The position numbers and the translations under genes are program-made. A DNA stretch of 64,000 nucleotides from positions 124,001 to 188,000 of the forward strand of contig JAFSBY010000040.1 in assembly GCA_017437045.1 (NCBI GenBank), read 5' to 3'. The notes below the pieces were generated by a model, which made no database searches, was not told the origin of the DNA, and worked only from the letters and a program-made list of their open reading frames with translations. How positions within the stretch are numbered: the stretch's first letter is position 1; the number at the start of each line of letters is the position of its first letter. The stretch comes from Alistipes sp. Lineage in GTDB: Bacteria > Bacteroidota > Bacteroidia > Bacteroidales > Rikenellaceae. Shown here in pieces: positions 1 to 8,266 of this stretch.

Positions 1-348
1 GCTGGTATCGAGCTCTTCAAGATGTTGGGCGAGAGTGACGAGCTGCACGATCGTCTGGTGGCCAATGTCGAGCACTTCCGCACGAAGATGATGGCTGCCG
101 GTTTCGATATCAAACCCACGCAGTCGGCCATTTGTGCCGTGATGCTCTACGACGCCAAACTCTCGCAGGAGTTTGCCGCCAAGTTGCAGCAGGAGGGGGT
201 CTTCGTGACGGGTTTCTACTATCCGGTTGTCCCGAAGGGTCAGGCCCGTATTCGCGTGCAGGTTTCGGCCGGCCATACGACTGAGCAGCTTGACCGTTGT
301 GTAGCCGCCTTTGTGAAGGTCGGCAAGGAGTTGAACGTGTTGAAATAA
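1..348 (+). CDS. kbl: Glycine C-acetyltransferase, C-terminal part
   Basis: This is the last 115 codons of a gene that enters from the left edge, read in frame from base 1. The residues match the C-terminal small domain of 2-amino-3-ketobutyrate CoA ligase, a PLP enzyme of the alpha-oxoamine synthase family that joins acetyl-CoA and glycine, or works in reverse in threonine breakdown. Family-typical strings seen are GFYYPVVPKG and ARIRVQVSAGHT. The PLP lysine lies outside the window. It ends 20 bp before the Lrp-type regulator, so the two are probably cotranscribed. The distinction from 8-amino-7-oxononanoate synthase rests on overall resemblance of this segment and is fairly firm. Confidence 0.9.
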   Translation, partial: AGIELFKMLGESDELHDRLVANVEHFRTKMMAAGFDIKPTQSAICAVMLYDAKLSQEFAAKLQQEGVFVTGFYYPVVPKGQARIRVQVSAGHTTEQLDRCVAAFVKVGKELNVLK

Positions 349-368
349 ACCTCAAAAAACGATAAGCA

Positions 369-839
369 ATGAAAGCCAATCTCGATGCCATTGATCGTAA
401 GATCTTGAAACTTTTAGTCAACAACGCCCGCATGCCCTATCTCGAAATCGCACGTGAGTGTGGCATTTCGGGTGCGGCTATCCACCAGCGTATCCACAAA
501 CTGACCGAGTCGGGGGTGATCCGCGGCAGCTATTTGGAGGTCAATCCGCGCGCGCTGGGTTTTGACGTCTGTGCTCACATCAACATCACGCTCAAGGACC
601 CGAAGCTCATGGAGAAGACGGTCGAGGAGCTGAAGCTGATCCCCGAGATCGTCGAGGCACACTTTATCTCGGGTAAGGGGTCGATCCAGGTCAAGCTCTA
701 CTGCTTGGACAACGAACACCTGATGCATACGGTCTATGACCGGGTGTTGAGCCTGCAGGGTGTGGCCACGACCGAGACGACCATTTCGCTGCGCGAGGTC
801 TTCCGCCGCCCGATTGATTTGAACTTTTTAGAGGAGTAG
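369..839 (+). CDS. Lrp/AsnC family transcriptional regulator
   Basis: A 156-residue protein of normal family length. An N-terminal winged helix-turn-helix (about residues 5-55, with DRKILKLLVNNAR and GISGAAIHQRIHKL) is followed by a RAM effector domain (about 65-145). Such proteins form dimers or octamers and respond to amino acids. Its place 20 bp after kbl suggests that it senses glycine, threonine or a related amino acid and may control kbl; this is inference from position. A rho-independent terminator follows about 60 bp later. Confidence 0.93.
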   Translation: MKANLDAIDRKILKLLVNNARMPYLEIARECGISGAAIHQRIHKLTESGVIRGSYLEVNPRALGFDVCAHINITLKDPKLMEKTVEELKLIPEIVEAHFISGKGSIQVKLYCLDNEHLMHTVYDRVLSLQGVATTETTISLREVFRRPIDLNFLEE

Positions 840-900
840 TATTTGCTTTGCCCTTTATTGTTTAATGTAGGATCGTTTCTATAATAGTAGATTTCTCTTC

Positions 901-938
901 AATCATCTCTTGCACAACTTGCAAGGGATGATTTTTTT
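901..938 (+). terminator. Rho-independent terminator of kbl-lrp
   Basis: Bases 901-914 pair with 920-933 (13 Watson-Crick pairs and one G-T), loop of 5, followed by a T run to 938. It lies about 60 bp after the lrp stop. Confidence 0.8.
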
Positions 939-971
939 GTATTCTATCCGAATAAGAACTTAAAAAGGGTA

Positions 972-1001
972 TTGTTATTTGCAAAACTTTACCTATCTTT
1001 G
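972..1001 (+). promoter_or_regulatory. Bacteroidota-type promoter
   Basis: TTG at 972-974, 19 bp spacer, TATCTTTG at 994-1001, matching the TTTG / TAnnTTTG consensus. Transcription would start near 1006-1008 and reach the exported protein at 1334 after a long leader. Confidence 0.6.
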
Positions 1002-1333
1002 TAATGTTGTGGGATTTATTCCATAACATTACATATTTGATGAAAGTGTAATCGCTTTTATCCTTGATCGGAAATCTGGAAAATTTCAAAGCAACAAGGA
1101 TAGCAATCACACTCGTCACTCGGTATTGGTACGTGTTATGTGGTTTTCTTGCCTCATACTCCAATACGAGTGTGGGGTATTGTTTATTTGTTGCAAGGTA
1201 TTCCAGAACCTCCGATCAGATAAACGATTCGGCTCCACACTTTTCTTTTTGTATATTAATTAAGCACTGACCATATGGGGCTGATGGTATTTGAATTTAG
1301 AAAACTGATTACAACCTTTTAAATTTAAGTACA

Positions 1334-1813
1334 ATGAAAAAGATTCTTTTATTCTTATTGCTGGCTGTATGTGCTATGCCGGTGGTTAATGCTCAAGTGA
1401 GAGGTAAGGCGAAGGTTGCTGTTTATGTAACCGGTAAGATGGGTAATGTAGAACGTAAGCTTATTAGCTCTAAAGCCTTATCGTGTCTTGTGCGTAGTGA
1501 CCGGTATGTTGCGCTTGAACGAACAGACTCTTTCTTGAATGCAATTATGAAGGAGCAGGACTTTCAACTCTCTGGTGAGGTGAGTGATGAACAGGTTGCT
1601 GAGATTGGAGCTAAATATGGTGCTCGTTATGTGGCGGTTTTTGATGCGAATAAAACGCCTGATGATTATTGTCTGATGTCTGCTAGATTGGTGGATGTAG
1701 AAACAGGAGTGATAATTAAGTCTGTAGATGGAGAGCGTATAATTGATTCTACAGCAGATTTGATAGGATTAACAAATAATCTTTCATATCGACTTTTTGT
1801 TCAATCTAAATAA
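1334..1813 (+). CDS. Exported LpoB/CsgG-like protein, paralog 1
   Basis: A 159-residue protein with a signal peptide (about 1-20, cleavage near VNAQ, no lipobox Cys). The mature part resembles the small alpha/beta domain found in LpoB, CsgG and TolB N-terminal proteins: KVAVYVTG, an ALERT/DSFL segment, an EQD..SGEVSDEQ segment and GARYVAVFDA. It lies 11 bp before a longer paralog with the same motifs in the same order, so the pair is a tandem duplication. Codon use and base composition are much more A+T-rich than the flanking genes, suggesting acquisition by transfer. The role is unknown; the domain usually acts in envelope assembly. Confidence 0.7.
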   Translation: MKKILLFLLLAVCAMPVVNAQVRGKAKVAVYVTGKMGNVERKLISSKALSCLVRSDRYVALERTDSFLNAIMKEQDFQLSGEVSDEQVAEIGAKYGARYVAVFDANKTPDDYCLMSARLVDVETGVIIKSVDGERIIDSTADLIGLTNNLSYRLFVQSK

Positions 1814-1824
1814 GACAGGCTATT

Positions 1825-2664
1825 ATGAAAAATATTATATTATTTCTGCTCTTGTTCGTGATTCCGTTTGGTGTTAAAGCTCAAGAGTCACCAGGTAAGG
1901 TAGCTATTTATATAACAGGAGATATCAATCAAGGATATAAAAAGGTGTTTGGTTCTAAAATTGTCTCCAATATTTCAAGTACAGGGTATGTCGCTGTGGA
2001 ACGTACCGCAGATTTTTTATCAACTCTTGCACGAGAGCAAGATTATCAAACATCAGGTGTGGTGAGCGATAGTCAGATAGCAAAATTAGGAGAACAGTTT
2101 GGTGTTCATTATGTTATTGCTGTAGATGCTACGGTTATATTCGAGTCTATTTTTATCTCGGCACGTATGATTAATGTTGAAAGTGCACAGATTGTAGCGT
2201 CAATTGAATGTAGTGGTAAGGTGGATTCAATGGAGAGTCTAATGAATCTTGCATCAGAAGTGTCCAATTCCTTGATTGGGGAGTTGAAGTATCCCGGACT
2301 GTTGAATGTAGTTGAAATTAGAGGCCCAATTTATACCACTGAACAAATTGGGCATCTTCTTTATGGGAATAGTTCAGGATATTACTGGGAAAAGGATGTT
2401 CAGCGTGTACAATATGCAATGAAAGCATTGGCCAAAAAAGGTCAAGTGCCTGGCTCTATACTAGTAGATTGTGACCACAGGATTCAAAACAACAACCCTG
2501 ATGATCCGGGGGATTTTTATGCCATATATAAAATAAACTTTATAAGACCGAATGGCTCAATGGGTAGCGAGGAGGCACGAGCTCATAATTATTATAATAA
2601 TGGTATTCGTGTGGATCACGGGAGGTTTAGTACGGGGTATTATTATTTTGTAGTCCCATTGTAA
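1825..2664 (+). CDS. Exported LpoB/CsgG-like protein, paralog 2
   Basis: A 279-residue paralog of the preceding gene. Signal peptide about 1-19 (VKAQ). Residues 25-145 repeat the motif series of paralog 1: KVAIYITG, YVAVERTADFL, REQDYQTSGVVSDSQIA and GVHYVIAVDA. It adds about 130 residues at the C-terminus, including YTTEQIGHLLYG and GSEEARAHNYYNNG, that I do not recognise. Same A+T-rich composition. It ends just before a terminator hairpin serving the opposite strand. Confidence 0.68.
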   Translation: MKNIILFLLLFVIPFGVKAQESPGKVAIYITGDINQGYKKVFGSKIVSNISSTGYVAVERTADFLSTLAREQDYQTSGVVSDSQIAKLGEQFGVHYVIAVDATVIFESIFISARMINVESAQIVASIECSGKVDSMESLMNLASEVSNSLIGELKYPGLLNVVEIRGPIYTTEQIGHLLYGNSSGYYWEKDVQRVQYAMKALAKKGQVPGSILVDCDHRIQNNNPDDPGDFYAIYKINFIRPNGSMGSEEARAHNYYNNGIRVDHGRFSTGYYYFVVPL

Positions 2665-2707
2665 AAATAAAAAAGCGGCTGTCTAACATTTCGTTAGACA
2701 GCCGCTT
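2661..2707 (-). terminator. Rho-independent terminator after kdsC
   Basis: A 15-bp perfect stem, 2673-2687 with 2693-2707, loop of 5. On the minus strand it is followed by a T-rich run (2672 down to 2661), so it ends the leftward kdsC transcript between convergent genes. Confidence 0.88.
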
Positions 2708-2729
2708 CTGTTGGATCGCACCGGACGCA

Positions 2730-3275
2730 CTACCGCGAAGCGACGAGCGACGAGGGGGTTACGCCCTCCGAATTTTTGGCCCAGTCGCCTCGGGCGCGCA
2801 GAACCTGCTCGACAATGTCGCGCACGGCACCCTGTCCGCCGTCAAATTCCGAGACATAGCGCGAGACCTCGATCACCTCGGAGGCCGAGTTTGCCGGACA
2901 GACCGGCATACCCACCTCGCGCATGCACTCCAGATCGGGAATGTCGTCGCCCATGTAGAGCACCTGCTCGGGCTTGAGGTCATATTTGGCCATATAGGCG
3001 CGCAGCGTGCTGATCTTATCCATGCAGTCGATGTAATAATCCTTTACGCCGAGCATCTTCAGACGCCGTTCGAGAATCGCACCATAACCCCCGGTGATGA
3101 TGCAGATTCGATAGCCGTGGCGAATGGCATAGGCCAGCGCGTAGCCATCTTTGCAGTTGTAGCAACGGATAAAATCCCCTTCGGCTGTGGGGATGATGCG
3201 TCCATCGGTCATGACGCCATCCACATCGAAGACCATCGCTTCGATCTGTGCTATATCTTCTTTGAAGTTTCCCAT
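2730..3275 (-). CDS. kdsC: KDO-8-phosphate phosphatase, HAD superfamily
   Basis: A 181-residue protein that hydrolyses 3-deoxy-D-manno-octulosonate 8-phosphate to KDO for lipid A core synthesis. HAD motif I is VFDVDGVMTDG (about 15-25), with the nucleophile Asp and general acid Asp; motif III Lys and motif IV MGDDIPDL (about 108-115) follow. There is no cap domain, as expected for the tetrameric C0 family. The last dozen residues after the usual end look like a variable tail. The start overlaps the end of the DUF2520 gene by 25 bp, as in a translationally coupled operon. Confidence 0.92.
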   Translation of the reverse strand: MGNFKEDIAQIEAMVFDVDGVMTDGRIIPTAEGDFIRCYNCKDGYALAYAIRHGYRICIITGGYGAILERRLKMLGVKDYYIDCMDKISTLRAYMAKYDLKPEQVLYMGDDIPDLECMREVGMPVCPANSASEVIEVSRYVSEFDGGQGAVRDIVEQVLRARGDWAKNSEGVTPSSLVASR

Positions 3276-4030
3276 ATTGTTTGACTAATTAGTTCGTAGA
3301 TAGTGCGTTGCCGATCGTCTCGGATCAGCTGGAGATGTTTCTGCTGCGTGGCCAGATCGCCTCGTCGTGCCGGACCGGTCTGTACGGTGCGGGGCGAGGG
3401 GGCAGCAAGGGCCTTTTCGGCCGTCTCGCGGATCAGCGGTTTGAGCACCTCGAAAGGCAGATCGACCTGCTGCAGAATCTCCTCGGCCATGCCGTACATG
3501 GCATTGGAGAAGTTGTTGCAAAAGACTCCGGCCAGATGGATGTGTGCGCGACGCTCCGAATCAGCGTGATAGATGTGCTCCGACAAGCAGGCGGCAAAGG
3601 CCTCCAGCGTCGGCATCAACCCCGCATCGGCCGTCTCTAAAAAGAGGGGAACGGCTCGAAAATCGACCTTGCGGCCGGCCGAGAAACCCTGGAAGGGGTA
3701 GAGGATGGCACGACGCGGGAAGCGGCGCAGGGCCTCGATCGAGACCGCTCCGGCCGTGTGTGCTACCACGGCATCGAGCGGGATGGGCAAAGTCTCGGCC
3801 AACGGCTGGACGGCGCGATCGCTGACAGCAAAGAGGTAGATATCGGCCTCGGCCAACGCTTCGGGGCGGTTAGACCACGTAGTATGGGCCATGGCGGCCA
3901 CCGTGCGACCGCGCTCCTCGTTGCGGGCGTAGAGTTGCACCAATTCCAATTCGGGTACGGCAGCAATGGCTCCGGCCAACGATTCGGCGACGTTGCCACT
4001 GCCGATCACAACAACACGTTTGAGCATCAT
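3251..4030 (-). CDS. Rossmann-like and DUF2520 domain protein
   Basis: A 259-residue protein with an N-terminal NAD(P)-binding fold (VVVIGSGNVAESLAGAI, residues 5-21) and a C-terminal helical DUF2520 domain (PFQGFSAGRKVDF, HLAGVFCNNFSNAMYG). This architecture resembles ketopantoate or pyrroline carboxylate reductases, but the substrate is not known. The ATG overlaps the TGA of the YihY gene (ATGA at 4027-4030) and its end overlaps kdsC, so all three are coupled. Confidence 0.85.
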   Translation of the reverse strand: MMLKRVVVIGSGNVAESLAGAIAAVPELELVQLYARNEERGRTVAAMAHTTWSNRPEALAEADIYLFAVSDRAVQPLAETLPIPLDAVVAHTAGAVSIEALRRFPRRAILYPFQGFSAGRKVDFRAVPLFLETADAGLMPTLEAFAACLSEHIYHADSERRAHIHLAGVFCNNFSNAMYGMAEEILQQVDLPFEVLKPLIRETAEKALAAPSPRTVQTGPARRGDLATQQKHLQLIRDDRQRTIYELISQTIWETSKKI

Positions 4031-5328
4031 ATCAGATCAATGAGTCGTCGGTTTTCTTTCGAGTGAAGAGCCTCACCGGTGAGGCGGTTGAGCACCTCTT
4101 CGACATGTTCAATATCGGACGAGGGGGTAAATTCGAGTCGTTTGTCACCGTGTTGCTCTACGGCTTGCAGCAGCCCGTAGACGGTCATCTGCGTGATGTC
4201 GTAGGCCGGGGCGTAGGATGTTTCGCGCTCGTCGTCGCTCTTGTGCACCTCGATGAGTTGTCCGGCACAGGTGAGCTGGAAGAGTACGTCGTTTACAACA
4301 CGGGTGGGCAGGTTGAGTTTTTCGCGCAGTTCATCGACCGGAATAGCCCCGCCCCGATCGCGGAAATTGCGCACGATGAGCAGCATCGTGGCCAGCATCA
4401 CCTGGCGTCGTTGGTCGTAGCTGATGTGTCGCCACTCCTGCTCCTCGCCAAAGCGGGCGATGTTTTGGTAGGTGAAGGAGAGCTCTCCACCGATGAGCAG
4501 GATCTCCCATGAGATCTGAATCCAAATCAGGAATAGCGGCAGGGCGGCAAACGAGCCGTAGATGGCGTTGTAGGAGGTCATTGCCTTTTGGGCATAGACA
4601 TATCCCCATTGGAAGAGTAGGAAGATCGTACCGGCGGCAATACCGGCTGTCAGGGCACTGCGCAGCTTCACCTTGGCATTGGGGATGATCAGATAGAGGA
4701 ACGTGAACATGATCCAAATGAAGATCATCGACATGAATTTCGAGAGCATCAGGAAGTACCAGGTATTCTCACCGAGCAGCTCTTTGGTGTAGCGACCGAC
4801 TGAATTGGCCACGACCCACAAGATCGGGACAATGAGGATCACGGCCAGATAATCGCCCCATTGGCGGGCGATGCTGCGGGTCGATTTGACCTCCCAGATG
4901 TTGTTGAAGGCACTTTCGATCGAGCTGAATACCTGAATGATACTCCAAAAGAGCATCACCAAGGCCACGGTGGCCACTAAGCCTCCCTGCGTACGAGCCA
5001 ACGCATTATCGACGAACGAGAAGAGGTAATCGAGCACCTCGGCCTGTTGGGGGAAGAGTTCGTAGAGCGAGGTTTGCAAGCGATCCGAGAAGCCGAAACC
5101 CTTGACAACGGCAAAGATGACGGCTACGACCGGCACGATGGACATGACCGTGTAGTAGGTCAGGGCGGCACTGCGCACCAACGTGCCGTGGCTCATCAGC
5201 CCGCGCACCATGAAATAGATCAGTTTGTAGAACCGCACCAGCAGTCGGGTAGCCGGATTGCGCCACTCGGTATCCTTCCGACGGAAGATCGTATCGGTGA
5301 AAAAGGTGTACAGCTCGTTGATTTTCAT
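4027..5328 (-). CDS. YihY/BrkB family membrane protein
   Basis: A 433-residue protein with a family-typical core of about six transmembrane helices (about residues 30-300; AALTYYTVMSIVPVVAVIFAVV, LFWSIIQVFSSIESAFNNIW, ALPLFLIWIQISWEILLIGGE). A cytoplasmic C-terminal part (about 320-410) looks like a winged helix. The family was once called RNase BN in error; its function is not settled. I start at MKINELYTFF because the open frame extends 123 codons further through the methyltransferase gene in another frame, and a promoter lies at 5352-5382, inside that extension. Confidence 0.88.
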   Translation of the reverse strand: MKINELYTFFTDTIFRRKDTEWRNPATRLLVRFYKLIYFMVRGLMSHGTLVRSAALTYYTVMSIVPVVAVIFAVVKGFGFSDRLQTSLYELFPQQAEVLDYLFSFVDNALARTQGGLVATVALVMLFWSIIQVFSSIESAFNNIWEVKSTRSIARQWGDYLAVILIVPILWVVANSVGRYTKELLGENTWYFLMLSKFMSMIFIWIMFTFLYLIIPNAKVKLRSALTAGIAAGTIFLLFQWGYVYAQKAMTSYNAIYGSFAALPLFLIWIQISWEILLIGGELSFTYQNIARFGEEQEWRHISYDQRRQVMLATMLLIVRNFRDRGGAIPVDELREKLNLPTRVVNDVLFQLTCAGQLIEVHKSDDERETSYAPAYDITQMTVYGLLQAVEQHGDKRLEFTPSSDIEHVEEVLNRLTGEALHSKENRRLIDLI

Positions 5329-5351
5329 AGGCTCATCGTTTGGCGAATATG

Positions 5352-5382
5352 CAAAGCTACTTATTTTAGGCGGATTGTCCAA
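5352..5382 (-). promoter_or_regulatory. Promoter of YihY gene
   Basis: On the minus strand: TTG (plus bases 5380-5382), 20 bp, TAGCTTTG (5359 down to 5352). Start of transcription would be near 5346, about 17 nt before the ATG at 5328. It overlaps the end of the methyltransferase gene. Confidence 0.65.
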
Positions 5383-6506
5383 TACTCCTCCCCGATTTTC
5401 GTGAAGGCAAGGCGCATTTCCCCACCCGGCTTGACCGCGAGGCGTTGGCGCAGCTCCTCGATGCTGATCGGGAAGTCGCGCTTGAGCAGCTCGACCCGAT
5501 GCCCATTGAGGGTCCGTTTGAGCAGTTTGGGGTTGAAACGCTCGATCGCCTCGATGGCCTCGATGCGTCCCAACACGCCTTCGGGGCGAACAGCTGCAAA
5601 TCCATAGCCATTTTCGCTCCAGCAGTCGGCCTTTCCGGCCAGATGCTCGCGTACGAGACGACACTTTTGCAGCGCCACATCGGGGATGATCAACCATTGG
5701 TAGGCGTGCGGATCGAAGACCGGTGGCTGGGCGATCGACGGGGTTTGTTGCCCATCATAGGAGCCTTGTCCGAGTGCTGTGGCGGTGATCAAAGGGCCTC
5801 CCCCATCGTCGTAGATCAGCACCTCTTTACACTCATCATCGAGCGAGAGCACCTCCACACGGCTCCGCGGGAAGTAGCGTAACGCCTCCTCGACATCGAA
5901 CAGCGGTGAGTTCTTGATGGCCAGCGCATCGGCCAACTCCCGCAGTCGGGGATAGAGGGCGACGATGTCGGGCGAACAATCCTCTAACCGCACCAATTTG
6001 CGCCCCTCGGTCGAGCGACGGTCGGGGTCGGCATAGATCCAATCGAAGTGGTCACGGCAGTGGGTTACATACTCCTCGGCCGAGGTGTGCACGACCTCGA
6101 CATTGGTGATTCCGAGCCGTTGGAGATTGATGCGGGCCACCTCGACCAACGCCTCGTTGCGTTCAAGGGTGACAACCCTCCGAAACCGTCGGCTCAAGGC
6201 CACGGCATCGACGCCTAAACCGCAGGTCAGATCGAGCACCCGATCCCCTTCGATGGGTTTGTAGGCGGCGGTCTGTTCGCTCGAGGCCTGCTCGAAGGCG
6301 CGGGGCGGCAGGATGCAGCAGGCTTGGGCGTAGCCGGGCAGCTTGCGTCGGGCGCGTTGCAGGTATTTGATTTGCGTGGCGACCAAACGCGCCTCGGGCA
6401 CCTGCCGATCGAGCGCGACCTGCAAGGGATCGCGGTCGAGGTTGGCCCGAATGGCTTGTTGTACCTCCGGACGGCATAAGATGGTTATCTCCTCACGGCT
6501 AATCAT
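5361..6506 (-). CDS. Class I SAM methyltransferase with THUMP-like domain
   Basis: A 381-residue protein. The N-terminal helical part (1-90) is followed by a Rossmann methyltransferase domain with motif I VLDLTCGLGVDAVALS (about 93-108), an acidic motif II TLERNEALVE and YADPDRR in the place of the catalytic motif IV. The C-terminal third matches the THUMP-like fold of Bacteroidota methyltransferases. The substrate is unknown; RNA is plausible because of the THUMP-like part. The ATG overlaps the last codons of comEC by 8 bp, and a TATCTTTG box ends only 4 nt upstream, so the mRNA may be leaderless. Confidence 0.82.
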   Translation of the reverse strand: MISREEITILCRPEVQQAIRANLDRDPLQVALDRQVPEARLVATQIKYLQRARRKLPGYAQACCILPPRAFEQASSEQTAAYKPIEGDRVLDLTCGLGVDAVALSRRFRRVVTLERNEALVEVARINLQRLGITNVEVVHTSAEEYVTHCRDHFDWIYADPDRRSTEGRKLVRLEDCSPDIVALYPRLRELADALAIKNSPLFDVEEALRYFPRSRVEVLSLDDECKEVLIYDDGGGPLITATALGQGSYDGQQTPSIAQPPVFDPHAYQWLIIPDVALQKCRLVREHLAGKADCWSENGYGFAAVRPEGVLGRIEAIEAIERFNPKLLKRTLNGHRVELLKRDFPISIEELRQRLAVKPGGEMRLAFTKIGEEYWTIRLK

Positions 6507-8004
6507 GCGACAAAGATAGCCCTTTTTTGCGAACTACGGCCCACCCGACGAGGGTAAGTAGCCCCATTAGCAGATAAATTATCACCATCCCCGTTGTCGA
6601 GAGGCTCACCTCAAGATGACCCCCTTCGAGCGAGGTGGCTTCTGCGGCAATTTGGTTGAGCCATTCGCCTATCGTGTTGCCGAGCGGAGCCAAACACCCG
6701 CGTAAGGGCGGAATGAGCAGCAACAAGAGACCGATCGCCACAATTCCCATACCAAGCAGCACGACAAAGGGGCTGATCAGAATGCCCACTGGGGAGATAA
6801 TGCCGAAGGTGTGGGCGATGAGCGGGGCGGTGGCAATCGAGGCTGTCAGGGCGATTGCATACCCTTGGGAGAGGTAATTGACGAACCGATTGCCCAGGCG
6901 AATCTCGCGTCCGAGGGGGATGCCCCAAGCCAAGATGGCCGCTACGGCCAAAAATGAGAGTTGAAAGCCGATATCGGCGATCCAACGCGGCTCCCAGATC
7001 AGCATACCCACAGCCGCTGCAGCCCAAGTGTTGAGTGTTTGGTGGGTGGAGATGCTGTTGAAGCTCCATTGCAGGAGGGTACACATCACCGCAGCACGCA
7101 CGGCGCTGGGTGGGAAGCCGGCTCCGGCCACAAAGAGCCACAGCGCAACGATGGTCAAGAGGTTGCGCAGGTGGAGCCCATAGCGCAGCATGGGCATCCA
7201 ATAGAGGAGCAGGTTGAGGAGCAAGAAGACGATGCCGGTATGCAGCCCCGAAATGGCCAACAGATGGGACATGCCGCTGCGGGAGTAGGTGTCGCGTAAC
7301 GTGCGTGAAAGGTCGCTTCGATCGCCCACGGTCATGGCGCGTACGACGGCCAACCCGGCTTGGTGGCTTTCGGGGAGTTGTGCAAGGGCGGCGGCGGCAC
7401 GTTGATGGAGCGAGAGGTGGTCGGTTGTTTCGCGCGATAGAATATGACGCTCGTTCAGGTAACAACGTCCGATAAATCCACGGGAGTGCATTAGCCGACG
7501 ATAGGAGGGCGATCCTCCGCGCAAAGGGTAGATGCGCCCCTCGAAGCAGATCTCCTCGCCCGGAGCGAGCTGGGTCAGGCTGTCCGCACGCAGCAGGAGG
7601 CAGCCTTGCGCAGTGTGCCACACGCCCGATTGTGGGTCGCGCCAAGCGGTAAGAGTCCCTTCGCCATCGCCAAAACCTTTCCGCAGGGCGACCGGCGTCT
7701 CCACCCGAATCCGAAACGAGGCCCGTTGTCCGATGGGCAGCTCTGCCGGCTCTTCCCGCAGGGCAATGTTCAGCACACCGGCCACCACCAGCAGACAGAA
7801 GGTATAGATCGCCCTGCGTGTAATCAGTGTAGCCACGCCGCAAAAGAGGAGCAAGGCCGTTAGATAGCCGATCGGCAGCGTATAGTGCATGGCCAGCACG
7901 ATGCCACATGCAAAGGGGAGTAGCACCCGCAGCATGGGCAGCCCCTGCAACCGTTGCCGGAGTCGGGCAGGCGAGAGTTTATAGGTGGTTTTGTCGTTGT
8001 CCAT
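6499..8004 (-). CDS. comEC: ComEC/Rec2-type competence membrane protein, short form
   Basis: A 501-residue inner-membrane protein with many hydrophobic helices. The N-terminal extracytoplasmic OB-like part (about 60-200) is followed by the competence channel domain (SGMSHLLAISGLHTGIVFLLL, then GAGFPPSAVRAAVM). It transports single-stranded DNA in competent bacteria. The C-terminal metallo-beta-lactamase-like nuclease domain of full ComEC is absent. I start at MDNDKT (8004), which leaves one base after the yidD stop; an upstream Met at 8034 would overlap yidD by 29 bp. Confidence 0.85.
   Translation of the reverse strand: MDNDKTTYKLSPARLRQRLQGLPMLRVLLPFACGIVLAMHYTLPIGYLTALLLFCGVATLITRRAIYTFCLLVVAGVLNIALREEPAELPIGQRASFRIRVETPVALRKGFGDGEGTLTAWRDPQSGVWHTAQGCLLLRADSLTQLAPGEEICFEGRIYPLRGGSPSYRRLMHSRGFIGRCYLNERHILSRETTDHLSLHQRAAAALAQLPESHQAGLAVVRAMTVGDRSDLSRTLRDTYSRSGMSHLLAISGLHTGIVFLLLNLLLYWMPMLRYGLHLRNLLTIVALWLFVAGAGFPPSAVRAAVMCTLLQWSFNSISTHQTLNTWAAAAVGMLIWEPRWIADIGFQLSFLAVAAILAWGIPLGREIRLGNRFVNYLSQGYAIALTASIATAPLIAHTFGIISPVGILISPFVVLLGMGIVAIGLLLLLIPPLRGCLAPLGNTIGEWLNQIAAEATSLEGGHLEVSLSTTGMVIIYLLMGLLTLVGWAVVRKKGLSLSHD
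6511..6518 (-). promoter_or_regulatory. -7 box before methyltransferase
   Basis: TATCTTTG on the minus strand inside the 3' end of comEC. The -33 element is poor. Its distance to the ATG at 6506 leaves almost no untranslated leader. Confidence 0.45.
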
Positions 8005-8005
8005 A

Positions 8006-8266
8006 TCAAGGGACCGGATCGTATCCGCTACCACCCCAGGGGTGGCAACGCGCCAAGCGACGCAACGTGAGCCACAAGCCCTTCAGAGGGCCGTGTTTGC
8101 GCAGGGCCTCGATGGCATATTGTGAACAGGTGGGGGTAAACCGACAGGTCGGCGGCGTAAAGGGGGAGATGCAGTAGCGATAGAACTGCACCAACAGGAT
8201 CAGCGGTAACGAAAGGAGCCATTTACAACCGCGCAGCAATCTGCTCCAGAATCCGTCGGACGGCAT
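8006..8266 (-). CDS. yidD: Membrane protein insertion efficiency factor YidD
   Basis: An 86-residue peripheral membrane protein that assists YidC/Sec insertion. Hallmarks are [11 protein letters not shown] (about 47-57), with three conserved Cys around it, and the C-terminal [12 protein letters not shown]. An amphipathic N-terminal segment is present. The gene overlaps rnpA by 44 bp, the usual arrangement. Confidence 0.95.
   Translation of the reverse strand: MPSDGFWSRLLRGCKWLLSLPLILLVQFYRYCISPFTPPTCRFTPTCSQYAIEALRKHGPLKGLWLTLRRLARCHPWGGSGYDPVP

Larger units (their letters stand above)
840..1333. other. A+T-rich intergenic region with leader
   Basis: No convincing gene. It holds the lrp terminator, then a Bacteroidota-type promoter at 972-1001, then about 330 bp of leader before the gene at 1334. 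A hairpin (1002-1012 with 1021-1031) sits at the predicted 5' end of that transcript. Open frames of 68-100 codons on both strands have no recognisable features and look like chance. Confidence 0.6.

Noticed and set aside
862-1164. 100-codon frame on the minus strand in the A+T-rich gap
   Set aside because: It overlaps the lrp terminator and the promoter at 972-1001 and shows no domain, signal peptide or start context.
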